From the NCBI RefSeq assembly GCF_027568395.1, contig NZ_JANKZL010000010.1, positions 204,690-268,689 of the forward strand: 64,000 bases of DNA, written 5' to 3'. Position numbers and translations under genes: made by a program. A model generated the notes under the pieces. The model made no database searches and had not been told where the DNA came from. It saw only the letters and a program-made list of their open reading frames with translations. Below are positions 35,890-47,029 of this stretch, in pieces. How positions within the stretch are numbered: the first letter of the stretch is position 1; every line of letters begins with the position of its first letter. The DNA comes from Aminobacter sp. HY435 (GTDB lineage: Bacteria; Pseudomonadota; Alphaproteobacteria; Rhizobiales; Rhizobiaceae).

Positions 35890-36156
35890 GGTATTGCAGT
35901 CCGGTATCGTGGATGAGGTGCTGCGGGAATGCCGCAGCGGTCGCAAGTCAGCGCCTTAAGCGCGTGCGCTCATTCGTCGTCGGTCAATCCGGATGTTTGC
36001 AAAATGTGCCATTGGAATGCCCGCTACCATCATTTTGCGCGCCCGTCCATCGTGCATTTGGCCGATGTCAGCCTTCTGTTGACGATCCGTTCAGGCCGCC
36101 GGGCTTCGGAACCGGGTTGCAGTGTCCTACATGGTGGCAAACGAAAGGATTGCATC

Positions 36157-37146
36157 ATGGGATTGCTGGTTGAAGGAAAATGGCAGGACCGCTGGTACGA
36201 TACCAAATCGACCGGCGGAAAGTTCGTGCGTTCGCACGCCCAGTGGCGCGACTGGATCACCGTCGACGGCAGACCGGCGGAAGGCCGCACGCGGGGCTTC
36301 AAGGCAGAGCCCGGGCGCTACCATCTCTATGTCTCGCTCGCCTGTCCGTGGGCGCACCGGACGCTGATCTTCCGTGCCTTGAAGGGACTGGAGGACATCA
36401 TCTCGGTGTCGGTCGTCCATCACTACATGGGCGCCGATGGCTGGACCTTCCGCACCGACGATGGCGCCACCGGCGACACGCTCTACGGCCTCGACTTCCT
36501 GCACCAGATCTACACCCTGGCCGATCCGACCTATTCGGGCCGCGTGACGGTGCCCGTGCTGTGGGACAAGAAGGAAAAGACCATCGTTTCCAACGAATCG
36601 TCAGAGATCATCCGCATGCTCAACTCGGCGTTTGATGAATGGGGTGACGCCTCGCTCGACTTCTATCCCGAAAAGCTGCGCGGCGAGATCGACGCGATCA
36701 ATGCTCTGGTCTATCCGTCGATCAACAACGGCGTGTACCGGGCCGGTTTCGCGACGTCGCAGGCAGCATATGAGGAGGCCTTCAACGAGTTGTTTGCGGC
36801 GCTCGACACGGTCGAAGCTCGCTTGTCGCACCAGCGCTATCTCGTTGGCGACCTTCTGACCGAGGCAGACTGGCGTCTGTTCACGACGCTGGTGCGCTTC
36901 GATCCGGTCTATGTCGGACACTTCAAGACCAATCTGCGGCGGATCGAGGACTATCCCAATCTCTCGAACTACCTGCGCGAGCTCTACCAGGTGCCGGGCG
37001 TGGCCGAGACGGTCAACATGCTGCACATCAAGGCGCATTACTACGGCAGCCATGGCGGCATCAACCCGACCGGTGTGGTGCCGGTGGGGCCGGTGATGGA
37101 TCTCGACGCGCCGCACAACAGGGGCGAGTTGCCGAAGGCAGCGTAG
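36157..37146 (+). CDS. Glutathionyl-hydroquinone reductase-like glutathione transferase (Xi class)
   Basis: A 329-residue protein of the YqjG/PcpF group, which reduces glutathionyl-hydroquinones. The active-site motif SLACPWAHRTLIFRALKGL holds the catalytic cysteine (about residue 62). The thioredoxin-like half continues with VTVPVLWDKKEKTIVSNESSEIIRML, and the helical half with FVGDLLTEADWRLF-like residues and HFKTNLRRIEDYPNL. It is larger than usual glutathione transferases, as expected for this class. AAAGGA lies 7 nt before the ATG. The divergent gap to the GNAT gene is 267 bp and shows no marked feature. Confidence 0.9.
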   Translation: MGLLVEGKWQDRWYDTKSTGGKFVRSHAQWRDWITVDGRPAEGRTRGFKAEPGRYHLYVSLACPWAHRTLIFRALKGLEDIISVSVVHHYMGADGWTFRTDDGATGDTLYGLDFLHQIYTLADPTYSGRVTVPVLWDKKEKTIVSNESSEIIRMLNSAFDEWGDASLDFYPEKLRGEIDAINALVYPSINNGVYRAGFATSQAAYEEAFNELFAALDTVEARLSHQRYLVGDLLTEADWRLFTTLVRFDPVYVGHFKTNLRRIEDYPNLSNYLRELYQVPGVAETVNMLHIKAHYYGSHGGINPTGVVPVGPVMDLDAPHNRGELPKAA

Positions 37147-37400
37147 GGGCTGGGTTTGGTGTGCCTCCTTCGAGGCTCGCGTCGCTCGCAGCTCAGGATG
37201 AGGAAGCACCCCCACTCGGTCGCGCTGCGCGCGCCACCTCTCCCCCTGCCCGGGGGAGAGGAAGGGCACCACATTCTGACCGGCGCAGTGCGGCCGTGCC
37301 CCCGTCGAACGGGGAGCGGTGGTTTGCGCAGCAAACCGGAGTGGGGGCGACCTCCCTGGCGCAAACAAAGCGAGTTTTTGGGGACGTACCGGCCCCAAGC
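37147..37400. repeat. Repeat-rich gap between the glutathione transferase and NUDIX genes
   Basis: This 254-bp gap contains small dyads and strings of the kind spread through rhizobial genomes. One is a half-element related to the palindrome inside phnJ (CACCCCCACTCGG, then CCTCTCCCCCTGCCCGGGGGAGAGG at about 37240-37263). Another is GGTTTGCGCAGCAAACC at about 37320-37336. No gene is visible. Confidence 0.6.
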
Positions 37401-37901
37401 TCACCAGTAAGGCGAAGCTGCTACTCCCTCGAACACCTCGGCGATCCTTCGCCGCGTCGCCGGCGTCGTGCCCTCGGGCAGCGCGTCGAGCGGGAAGAAC
37501 CCGGCCGCGGCGATTTCGTGGTCGGGTTGCTTCGGCGTATCCTGCCGGAAGGCTTCGATCAGATAGAAGCCGACATGATCCCGCTTCGTCGCCTGCTTGT
37601 TGAGGTGGATCGACCTGAGGATGGGTGGCGCGGCAAGCGCGATGTTGCCTTCCTCTTCCAACTCGCGCGCTAGCGATTCCACGAACGTCTCGCCGACCTC
37701 GACCCCGCCGCCCGGCAGCTGCCAGCCGGGCACGTAGGTGTGGCGGATCAGGAAGACGGAATTGGTCGCGGTGTCGTGCACCAGGCCGCGCACGCCCAGA
37801 GTCATGGGCCTGCGGAACAGGAAATAGGCGTGAAACAGCCGTCCGCGAAGCCGTGACCACAGGCTTTGGCGGAGCGGTGAATGAGCTGGGCCATTCACCA
37901 T
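37401..37901 (-). CDS. NUDIX hydrolase
   Basis: A 166-residue NUDIX-fold hydrolase. The Nudix box GGVEVGETFVESLARELEEEGN (about 65-86) is complete, with the metal-binding REXXEE glutamates. A basic N-terminal segment (SLWSRLRGRLFHAYFLFRRPMTLGVRG) precedes the fold and may contact the membrane or nucleic acid. The substrate, a nucleoside diphosphate derivative, cannot be specified. Divergent from a metallophosphoesterase across 53 bp. Confidence 0.9.
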   Translation of the reverse strand: MVNGPAHSPLRQSLWSRLRGRLFHAYFLFRRPMTLGVRGLVHDTATNSVFLIRHTYVPGWQLPGGGVEVGETFVESLARELEEEGNIALAAPPILRSIHLNKQATKRDHVGFYLIEAFRQDTPKQPDHEIAAAGFFPLDALPEGTTPATRRRIAEVFEGVAASPYW

Positions 37902-37954
37902 CAGCTGCTCCGCCGTGGCTGGAAAGCCGCAGCGGCGTGACCTAAAAGGGGGCT

Positions 37955-38887
37955 ATGTTCAGGCTTGCACATATTTCCGACGCTCATCTGGGGCCGCTTC
38001 CGGATGTAACCTATCGCGATCTCGCCTCCAAGCGCATGGTTGGATACGTCAACTGGCAACGAAACCGCCGTCGGCACCATCACGACGGGGTCGTCGACAC
38101 CATCGTCGCCGACCTCAAGACCCATGCGCCCGATCACCTTGCGGTGACGGGCGATCTGGTCAACCTGGCGCTGGACGACGAGATCGAGCTTGCGCGGGCT
38201 TGGCTGCAAACGCTTGGCGCGCCCGAAGCCGTGTCGGTGGTTCCCGGCAACCACGATGCCTATGTTCCCGGCGCCTTCGACAAGGCTTGCCGCGCCTGGG
38301 CGCCGTGGATGAGCGGCGACAGCGCCAAGGGGGCGGTCGACCAGCACAGTTTTCCCTATGTTCGTGTCCGTGAGAATGTTGCGCTGATCGGCGTTTCCAC
38401 CGCGCGCGCCACCGCCCCGTTCATGGCGAACGGCTTTTTTCGCGAAGGCCAGGCGAGCCGCCTGGCCAAGATACTCGACGACACCAAGAAGCTAGACCTG
38501 TTCAGGGTTGTGATGATCCATCATCCGCCCGTTCGCGGCGCGGTTGGCCAGCACAAGCGATTGCTGGGCATCGGCAAGTTCCAGAAGGTCATCTCGCGGC
38601 ATGGCGCGGAACTGGTGCTGCACGGCCACTCGCATCTGCCGTCGCTGCACTGGATTTCGGGCCTGGAAGGCCCGGTCCCGGTCGTCGGGGTTGCCGCAGC
38701 CGGTCAATCCGCAGGTTCCGAGCGGCCTGCGGCCCAGTTCAACCTGATCGATATCGAAGGCGAGCCCGGCAAATGGAACGTCAAGCTGACGCGGCGCGGC
38801 CTGCCGGGTCTCGCCATGCCCGTCACCGAAATCGCGACCATCGATCTGACCGCCAGCGCTCCGGGCGGCGCGATGGTCAGAGGCTGA
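37955..38887 (+). CDS. Calcineurin-type metallophosphoesterase
   Basis: A 310-residue phosphoesterase with all five metal-binding blocks: DAH (about 9-11), GDLVN (about 66-70), GNHDAY (about 98-103), HHPP (about 190) and GHSH (about 226-229). It resembles the cyclic-nucleotide phosphodiesterase/CpdA-like or UDP-diacylglucosamine-type branch, but the substrate is unknown. The last 11 bp overlap the stop end of the convergent gene. Confidence 0.88.
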   Translation: MFRLAHISDAHLGPLPDVTYRDLASKRMVGYVNWQRNRRRHHHDGVVDTIVADLKTHAPDHLAVTGDLVNLALDDEIELARAWLQTLGAPEAVSVVPGNHDAYVPGAFDKACRAWAPWMSGDSAKGAVDQHSFPYVRVRENVALIGVSTARATAPFMANGFFREGQASRLAKILDDTKKLDLFRVVMIHHPPVRGAVGQHKRLLGIGKFQKVISRHGAELVLHGHSHLPSLHWISGLEGPVPVVGVAAAGQSAGSERPAAQFNLIDIEGEPGKWNVKLTRRGLPGLAMPVTEIATIDLTASAPGGAMVRG

Positions 38888-39488
38888 CGCCGCCTGTTGC
38901 CGCAACCCGCAGCCAGTACAGCGCCGCCATCAGGGCGATGCCAACGGCCGCGCCGGCGACGAGGAGGCCGAACCCTGCCATAAGGTTCGACCAGGCGGGC
39001 TGACTGATACGACGCATCGGTGGCTCCGCTTCATGCACCGCCTCGCGGGCGAAGCCCGGCACGGCAATCTCGGCGCCGCCATCCATCATCTGCTGGCGTT
39101 CAACGATGCGTTCAGCGACGTAGCGGGTGACTTGCTCGGCGACGCGCTTGGGGTCGCTCGTCTCTGCCAGCACCACGCGTCCGATACGCGTATCTCGAAC
39201 GAACCTGAATGTCCGACGGTCGCGTCCCAGGGCGACGTGGCTGGTGGCGTCGATCCACAGGCGCGGCTGCAGGCCCGAAGAGATCGCGAAATCGAAATTG
39301 TCGATGTCGCGCGGAACGTCGGCAAAGACCGGCTCAAGTTCGGCGGCGAGCAATTCGAGGCGCATGCGATGCGCCTCGCGCAGCTCGACCACCACGTCGC
39401 TGCGGTCGGCTACGGCATTCTTGACGTCGCGGACGGCGTCGGCGAGCGGACGAACAGGCTTTATCGCGGTCACGTTGTCGTCCTGCAT
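38877..39488 (-). CDS. Conserved hypothetical protein with C-terminal membrane anchor
   Basis: A 203-residue protein not recognised at family level with certainty. A charged N-terminal half with a helical region (about 15-50), a domain reading FAISSGLQPRLWIDATSHVALGRDRRTFRFVRDTRIGRVVLAE (about 66-108), and a C-terminal hydrophobic helix (about 172-195). Most of the protein should face the cytoplasm. The start at ATG 39488 has AGG close upstream. Codon use resembles its neighbours. Confidence 0.7.
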   Translation of the reverse strand: MQDDNVTAIKPVRPLADAVRDVKNAVADRSDVVVELREAHRMRLELLAAELEPVFADVPRDIDNFDFAISSGLQPRLWIDATSHVALGRDRRTFRFVRDTRIGRVVLAETSDPKRVAEQVTRYVAERIVERQQMMDGGAEIAVPGFAREAVHEAEPPMRRISQPAWSNLMAGFGLLVAGAAVGIALMAALYWLRVAATGGVSL

Positions 39489-39689
39489 TGCCTGTTGCCT
39501 CTGACTGCGGCGCTCCATGGCGGCGACACGGAAGCGCCACGCTGCATATTAGCCGATCCTGCGCAGACCGTCTCCGAAGGTCGTTTCAGACCTCCGGCCG
39601 ATCCGCAGGCGTAGCAGTCGTTAACATAAGGGCAAACGCGGCGGAATTGTATCCCGCCGCCAGGCGAAGCGGTCGCCATGCGGCTGGCG

Positions 39690-40490
39690 TCAACTCTGGC
39701 AGCCAACCGGTGATGCTGGCGCCTTTTGCCGGCGCCGGCTCATGCGCTCGACAATACCGGCAACCAGTTCCGGCGTTTCCTCCGGCAGCATGTGGCCGAC
39801 TTCAAGCACGTGGTGGATCATGAAACGCGCCGGCAGGCCCTCCGCCTGAGAGTAAGGCAGCACGTTGTCGTCGGTCCCCCACACCACCATCACCGGCATC
39901 GGCAGGGAGGCAATGGTTTCGCGCGGGATCACGCCCTGGCGATCGTTTGCAGTCATCGCGGTCACGAACTCGATCAGTTTTTCCGACTGGCCGGGCCGGC
40001 TGCGCATTTCGGCCAACTGACCGACGGAATGCTCAGACACGACGCTGTCCGGGCTCGACATTTCCGCAAGGCAAGCACCGATTTCTTCGGGACACCTTGC
40101 CGCAGCAAAACGGCGAAGCAGCGGTGCGTTGATCTCCGGTCCATAGCCGCCCGGCGCAAGCAGCGTCAGCGAGGCGACGCGCTGCGGTTCCAGCAATGCG
40201 GCGAGGGTCGCCACGGCGCCACCCATCGAATGACCGACGAGATGCACGCGTTCGACGCCGCGCGAAGCAAGGTCCGCCAGTACGGCCCTGGCGGCTGTCT
40301 TGGCAGAACCTGCATTTGGATAGTCGATCGACAGACCGTGCCCAGGTAAATCGTAAGCGATCGTCGTGAATACACCGTCCAGGTGTTCAACGACATCTTT
40401 CCAGACGCCAGAACAACCACCGAAACCGTGAAGCAAGACCACCACGTTCTTGCCGCTCCCCCGAACGGCTGCATGGATGGAGTAATTCAT
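39690..40490 (-). CDS. Alpha/beta hydrolase
   Basis: A 266-residue hydrolase with the nucleophile elbow GHSMGG (about 92-97), oxyanion region LLHGFGG (about 19-25), acid residue in WGTDDNVLP (about 210-218) and the catalytic histidine in EVGHMLPEE (about 235-243). No signal peptide. Substrate unknown; similar proteins include esterases and C-C hydrolases. A 132-bp AT-richer gap lies upstream. Confidence 0.87.
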   Translation of the reverse strand: MNYSIHAAVRGSGKNVVVLLHGFGGCSGVWKDVVEHLDGVFTTIAYDLPGHGLSIDYPNAGSAKTAARAVLADLASRGVERVHLVGHSMGGAVATLAALLEPQRVASLTLLAPGGYGPEINAPLLRRFAAARCPEEIGACLAEMSSPDSVVSEHSVGQLAEMRSRPGQSEKLIEFVTAMTANDRQGVIPRETIASLPMPVMVVWGTDDNVLPYSQAEGLPARFMIHHVLEVGHMLPEETPELVAGIVERMSRRRQKAPASPVGCQS

Positions 40491-40622
40491 CTCAAATCAA
40501 ATAACCCAAAGCCCGACCCAATGAAATCTTATGCATGAAGTATCGAAATGTAAAACACTGTATGAGCGTTCAATATGCGCTCATTATGCAGAAATGCGGC
40601 GGCATTAAAAGAGCTGGATCGC

Positions 40623-42368
40623 TTAGCTCTGCTGGCCGAGGCCCGCGGCGCGCAGGGCTTTTGTAAGCGACCGCCTCAGCTCTTCCGGATAACGGCCCTT
40701 GGCGAAGACAGCGGAAGGGTCGGTTGCGAACTTGGGATAGGTCGCTGAAAGCTCCTTCACCAAACCGGAAGCCCGGGCCTTGTCGCTGACGAAATGCGCC
40801 GCGATCAGCCGGGCTGCCAGGTAGTGAGGCTTCTTTGCCGTCGTCAACGAATTGGCGGCGCGGGCGGCGGCATAGCGGTTGCCGAGCATGAATTCGCCGA
40901 GGAAGAGGCCATAGTCCCACCAACCGGGGTGAGCGCTCGTGCTCTCGACGGCGCGCTTCATGATCGGCACGCCCTCGCTGTAGCTTCCCGTCAGGACCAG
41001 GGCATAGCCATAGGCCGCGGCCATGGTCAGGTCATATGTGTTCAGCTCATAAGCCTTGCGTATCCAGCGCACAGCTTCCGCGCGGTCGCCGATGCGCGAT
41101 TGTATGTGGCCATAGGCGCGGTGAGCAAAAGGGCTGGTCGCGCCGGTTTGCACAGCGTTGTGGGCAAGAGCGAGGGCGCCCTCAGGGCTGGCGTCCGGAG
41201 GATAGGCGTAGCCGTCGGTCACCGCTTCAAGCTGCAGGGATGCCAGTTCGGAATAGACAACAGGCGATTTCACGCCGCGATTGGTCAAACCTTCCAGGCA
41301 CTGGTAGGCCGCGCGATGCTTGGCAGCGTCCTGACCCATGTAATAGTCGTCGCCGAGAAGCAGGCATGTCGTCAGTCCCTGTTGCAGGCTGTTCTGCTCG
41401 ATATAGGCATAGATCAGGCCCGAAACGGGGATTGCCGACGATACGATTTCGGCGATGCTGGCATCGATGGTCTCTGGCAGCACGTCGTCAGCGACAAGCA
41501 CGCGCGACATCAGGATTCGCCCGCTTGCCATGTGTTGCAACTCGACCAGTACCGTTCCGGCGCTAGGCCCGATGCTGATGGCAAAATCGAAATCGGTGTT
41601 GTCCGGTCGGGACACCTTCTCGGACCGGTCGCGCGCAATCAGGTCGATGGTGTCGAATCCGGAGAGCGCCGTGCGCAAGACGGTGGCGACGCGGCCGCTG
41701 GCGCCGTCATCCTGGCCGGAATGGATGTGAACCGCGGGAAGCTTGTCGATGGCATCGGCGATGCTCGCCGTCGATCCACGGAAATCGCCCGGTCCGGCGG
41801 TCTCGGCGCCGGTGGGCGTTCCGATATTGCGGAAAACCAGGATGCCAAGCATGACGATGACCAGCGCCATCGCCGCCCAGAAGTAGCGCAATTGCCGCCG
41901 GAAGCTCGATCCCTGCAGTACGGATGCGGACCGCGCGTCATCGGCCTGTGGGGCGCTGGCGCCGGGCACGGGACTTGCAGCTTCCACAACATGCTGGACG
42001 GCTCCATCCTCGCCGCGCGCAGCTTCGGGCAGCGTTTCGTAGGTGGGGACGTAGCTGCCGCGCGGAACAATGATGCGAACGGGGGCATTGGCCCCTTCGC
42101 CGGCATAATATTGGGCAAGCAATTCGCGCAGTCGCCCAGCCTGGACGCGAACGACCGCATCGGTTGCCGAATCGAACTCGGCATCCTTGCCGAAGACGTC
42201 GACTGCGATGGAAAAGCCCTTCAGGCGTTCGGCTTCGCCGGCCAGTTCACGCTCCACGATATAGCGGAGCAGCTTGCGAGCCCGCTCGGACCGGGCGAAG
42301 GTCTCGCTGGCAACAAGCTCCTCAAGCGCTTCGCGCACTGCGGGGGCAGCAGGCGTGGAGGCAACCAA
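40623..42368 (-). CDS. Membrane regulator with N-terminal putative DNA-binding domain and TPR-like C-terminus
   Basis: A 581-residue protein. The N-terminal ~110 residues (SERARKLLRYIVERELAGEAERLKGFSIAVDVFGKDAEFDSATDAVVRVQAGRLRELLAQYY, VRIIVPRGSYVPTYE) match a domain seen in rhizobial TPR proteins and adenylate-cyclase-like regulators, with a winged-helix-like layout. A membrane helix follows (about 164-184), then an extracytoplasmic region with a TolB-like segment and helical repeats (about 330-560). The likely start is TTG 42368 with AAAGGG upstream. Ligand and targets are unknown. Confidence 0.72.
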   Translation of the reverse strand: MVASTPAAPAVREALEELVASETFARSERARKLLRYIVERELAGEAERLKGFSIAVDVFGKDAEFDSATDAVVRVQAGRLRELLAQYYAGEGANAPVRIIVPRGSYVPTYETLPEAARGEDGAVQHVVEAASPVPGASAPQADDARSASVLQGSSFRRQLRYFWAAMALVIVMLGILVFRNIGTPTGAETAGPGDFRGSTASIADAIDKLPAVHIHSGQDDGASGRVATVLRTALSGFDTIDLIARDRSEKVSRPDNTDFDFAISIGPSAGTVLVELQHMASGRILMSRVLVADDVLPETIDASIAEIVSSAIPVSGLIYAYIEQNSLQQGLTTCLLLGDDYYMGQDAAKHRAAYQCLEGLTNRGVKSPVVYSELASLQLEAVTDGYAYPPDASPEGALALAHNAVQTGATSPFAHRAYGHIQSRIGDRAEAVRWIRKAYELNTYDLTMAAAYGYALVLTGSYSEGVPIMKRAVESTSAHPGWWDYGLFLGEFMLGNRYAAARAANSLTTAKKPHYLAARLIAAHFVSDKARASGLVKELSATYPKFATDPSAVFAKGRYPEELRRSLTKALRAAGLGQQS

Positions 42369-42598
42369 GTATCGACCCTTTTCGAACTGGCACTGACCGC
42401 ACGATCATAGTCGGCTTGTGTGGTCGCACAAGCGGGCTGCATGGCCAAGCACGAACGCCTCGCCTGTTATCCACGGGCGAGGCGGGCTTAATCTGCAATT
42501 AACCTTAACGTTGGCAGGCCGGAACAGTCTGGTTCCCGGCCAAAACAAGGCAAACTTTCAGCGATTTGGAGAGTTGCGGGGCCGGGGCCCCGCTTTTC
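42369..42598. other. Gap between leuA and the TPR regulator gene, first part
   Basis: A 230-bp stretch that, with the repeat copy at 42599-42704, makes up the 332-bp gap. It holds a GC-rich hairpin (42576-42582 with 42587-42593) followed by TTTT on the plus strand, where no upstream plus-strand gene exists. It is therefore more likely part of the repeat neighbourhood than a used terminator. Confidence 0.45.
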
Positions 42599-44455
<1,857 letters not shown>

Positions 44456-44497
44456 TCAGCGGTCTTAAATCAGAAATTCGGTTCTGTTGTGAAGAGC

Positions 44498-44544
44498 AAA
44501 GGAGCTTGTGCCTCGGCGGCAATTCGACCGCCGGACGCTCCTTT
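44498..44544 (-). promoter_or_regulatory. Hairpin of a putative leucine attenuator
   Basis: On the minus strand AAAGGAGC (44544-44537) pairs with GCTCCTTT (44505-44498), with a GGCGG/CCGCC inner stem. GCTCTT follows, so the T-run is imperfect. The 5' arm directly overlaps the stop codon of the Leu-rich leader peptide. Inference: ribosome position on the leader controls read-through into leuA. Confidence 0.5.
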
Positions 44545-44662
44545 AGCGAGCCCGGCGATCGCCGATAAGGCCGAGAAGAAGGAGAGCCGAGGAAAGCGCG
44601 CGCAGCGTCTCGCCCGCAAAAGCGGCCGGACGGGAGATTTCCTTGATCTTGCGCGACGACAT
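44543..44662 (-). CDS. Putative leuA leader peptide with four consecutive Leu codons
   Basis: A 39-codon open frame 136 bp upstream of leuA. Residues 27-32 read LLLLGL (codons CTC CTT CTT CTC GGC CTT), and the stop TAA runs into the 5' arm of a hairpin. AAGAGAG lies 5 nt before the ATG. The layout matches a leader peptide of an attenuation system. Its length is greater than classical leaders, and I cannot show that it is translated. Confidence 0.5.
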   Translation of the reverse strand: MSSRKIKEISRPAAFAGETLRALSSALLLLGLIGDRRAR

Positions 44663-44738
44663 GGCGCTCTCTTACAGGAGCCTGATTGGGCGCGCAAGGG
44701 TTGTCGGTTGGCCAGAATACGCGCGCGGCAGCTTTCCG

Positions 44739-45821
44739 TCAGTCCTTGATGGCCCGGGCCACCAGTCTGGCAAGTGCCGGGCCGAACAGCAAGACGATAA
44801 TGAAACGCAGCATCTGCAAGGTGAGTACGAACGACAGATCGACGGTGCCGGCGGCGGACGCGATGATGGCGATGGAATCCATGCCGCCCGGGCTGGTGGC
44901 GAGATAGGCGGTCAGCGGATCCACGCCGAGAATGTGGTGCAGGCCCCAGGCGAGCAGTCCGCAGAATGCCATCAGGGCGGCAATCGAGCCCACCACCTGC
45001 GGCAGCGCGCGGGCGGCGTGGCGAAGGATCGGCCGGGTAAAGTTCAGTCCGATCGACCAGCCGATCAGGCCGTAGCCGATCGCCAGCAGCCATTCTGGCA
45101 GTTGCAGGTCGATGCCGAAGCCAAGATGGACGACAGCGCCCAGGACCATTGCGCCGACGAAATAGGGCGAGGGGATGCGTAGCAGGTAACCGAGCATGCC
45201 GCCGACTGCCGCCACGGCGATCATCGCGGCGAACGAAGGCCACACGATCGGAGGAAACCAGTCGACCGAGGAGCCCTCGACACCCGATGTGTCGACCCAC
45301 AGCCGTGCGACGAGCGCTGCCGCAAGCGAAACCAGGATGACGCGCAGATATTGCATGAAGGCGACAAGCCGGGCGTCGGCGCCGAAGGCGTCGGCCATCA
45401 GCACCATCGCGGTTGCGGCACCGGGGGCCGATCCCCAGACGGCGGTTGTCCCCGGCAAGACCTTCAGCCGCGATATGAACCAGCCGAGGAAGCTGCTCGC
45501 CACGACGGTGGCGACGGCGGCGCCGAGGAAGATCAGCCAGTCGGCGGCGAAGGTTGCGAAGATTTCGACCGAAATCGAACTGGCGACGAGGCAGCCGATG
45601 AGTGCCTGGGCCGAGACGAAAATCGGTTTGGGCACGCGAACGGTTGCGCCGCTGCTGCCCACGGCGATGGCGACCAGCATGGGTCCGACAAGCAGGGCGG
45701 CGGGCAGGTGCGCGAGTTCCAGCAGGGCCGCAGCCAGAACCGAGCATCCCAAAAGCAGCAGCCATTGCTGCCATGGCTGCATCAGCGACAATCGGGTGGG
45801 GGGCAGGGACTCGGGCTTCAT
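44739..45821 (-). CDS. AbrB-type duplicated membrane protein (COG3180)
   Basis: A 360-residue protein with about ten membrane helices in two similar halves; each half carries a Gly/Pro-rich motif (GTTAVWGSAPGAATAMVLMADAFGAD and LTAYLATSPGGMDSIAIIASAAGTVDLSFV). This is the family often annotated as AbrB regulator or putative ammonia monooxygenase; the fold is that of a transporter, and no DNA-binding AbrB swapped-hairpin is present. It is divergent from a TctC-type binding-protein gene across 218 bp. Start ATG 45821, or GTG 45830. Confidence 0.82.
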   Translation of the reverse strand: MKPESLPPTRLSLMQPWQQWLLLLGCSVLAAALLELAHLPAALLVGPMLVAIAVGSSGATVRVPKPIFVSAQALIGCLVASSISVEIFATFAADWLIFLGAAVATVVASSFLGWFISRLKVLPGTTAVWGSAPGAATAMVLMADAFGADARLVAFMQYLRVILVSLAAALVARLWVDTSGVEGSSVDWFPPIVWPSFAAMIAVAAVGGMLGYLLRIPSPYFVGAMVLGAVVHLGFGIDLQLPEWLLAIGYGLIGWSIGLNFTRPILRHAARALPQVVGSIAALMAFCGLLAWGLHHILGVDPLTAYLATSPGGMDSIAIIASAAGTVDLSFVLTLQMLRFIIVLLFGPALARLVARAIKD

Positions 45822-46039
45822 CGTGTCCACATAGCCCCATTCGACCGGCGGTGTCAGCCTCGGTGCAGGGCTTTGTCAGGGCCAAGATGGAGCGAACGCC
45901 CGCGCTGCTGGCACGGGGCGCCACGCTGCCGCGGCCATCGCTGCGAAGGTTCAATTGACAAGCCGGCCCGCCCCCCTACCTTCGACACTCCTTGAGCGGC
46001 CTGGGAGGCGCCGCTCCAAAGATGTGGAGGAGTGCACCG

Positions 46040-47029
46040 ATGATCTCTAAACTGACGCGCCGCGCTACGCTTGCTCTCGGCCTTTCGGCCATTTCCCTGC
46101 TGGCTCTCGCACCGCAAGCCTTTGCCCAGCAATTCCCCGACCGTACCGTGACACTCGTGGTTCCCTTCGCCGCGGGGGGCTCGACCGACGTCGTCGCGCG
46201 CATCATCGCTCAAAAGATGTCCGACGATCTGGGACAGCAGGTGGTGGTCGAGAATGTCGCCGGCGCCGGCGGCAACATCGGCGCCGATCGTGTCGCCCGG
46301 GCCGATCCCGATGGCTACACCATCCTGATGGGAACGGTCGCAACGCATGCGCTCAACCCGCTGATCCTCAAGACCAGGCCCTACGATCCCGAAACGGACT
46401 TCTCGCCGGTTTCGCTGCTTGTCGTGGTTCCCAATGTGCTGGTGGTCAATCCCGAACTGCCCGCCAAGAACGTGCAGGAGCTGATCGCGCTGCTGAAGGC
46501 GGAGCCGGACAAATATGCCTATGCGTCGTCCGGCAACGGCACGCCGCTGCACCTGTCGGGCGAGCTGTTCAAGGCGATGGCCGGTGTCAACATCCAGCAC
46601 ATTCCCTACAAGGGAGCGGGGCCGGCGCTCAACGATGTCGTCGGCAACCAGGTGCCGATCATGTTCGACAACCTGCCGTCGTCCTCGGCCCACATCAAGG
46701 GCGGCACGCTCCGTGCCCTCGGGGTGACGACCGCCGAGCGTGCGCCCTCGTTCGCCGACATTCCGACCATCGCCGAGTCCGGCGTGGCTGGCTATGAAAC
46801 CTATACGTGGAATGCGCTGTTCGCACCTGCCGGAACGCCCAAGGACGTGGTGGAGCGGCTCAACGCTTCGGCCAACAAGGCGATGACCGATCCTGCCGTC
46901 ATCGAAAAAATGAACGGCTTCAGCGCCAGGATCATTGGCTCGACGCCGGAAGAACTGGGCGCCCACGTCAAGGCCGAGCTGGCCAAATGGGGGCCGGTGG
47001 TCAAGGACGCAAACATCCAGATAGATTGA
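46040..47029 (+). CDS. Tripartite tricarboxylate transporter-type substrate-binding protein (Bug/TctC)
   Basis: A periplasmic binding protein of 329 residues with signal peptide (about 1-29, ending AFAQ). The Bug-family hallmarks are VTLVVPFAAGGSTDVVARIIA, VENVAGAGGNIGADRVARADPDGYTILMG, and HIPYKGAGPALNDVVGNQVPIMFDNL. These proteins bind carboxylates through two loops and no charged contact. GGAGGAG lies 8 nt upstream of the ATG. No TctA/TctB membrane genes are nearby; the only membrane partner in sight is the divergent AbrB-type protein. Confidence 0.9.
   Translation: MISKLTRRATLALGLSAISLLALAPQAFAQQFPDRTVTLVVPFAAGGSTDVVARIIAQKMSDDLGQQVVVENVAGAGGNIGADRVARADPDGYTILMGTVATHALNPLILKTRPYDPETDFSPVSLLVVVPNVLVVNPELPAKNVQELIALLKAEPDKYAYASSGNGTPLHLSGELFKAMAGVNIQHIPYKGAGPALNDVVGNQVPIMFDNLPSSSAHIKGGTLRALGVTTAERAPSFADIPTIAESGVAGYETYTWNALFAPAGTPKDVVERLNASANKAMTDPAVIEKMNGFSARIIGSTPEELGAHVKAELAKWGPVVKDANIQID

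Noticed and set aside
42576..42597. Terminator hairpin with TTTT on the plus strand
   Set aside because: No plus-strand gene ends here, and on the minus strand, where leuA is transcribed, no T-run follows the stem.
44739..45821. Annotation of the AbrB-type gene as a transcriptional regulator or ammonia monooxygenase
   Set aside because: The protein is almost all membrane helix with an internal duplication and lacks both a DNA-binding AbrB hairpin and monooxygenase metal ligands.
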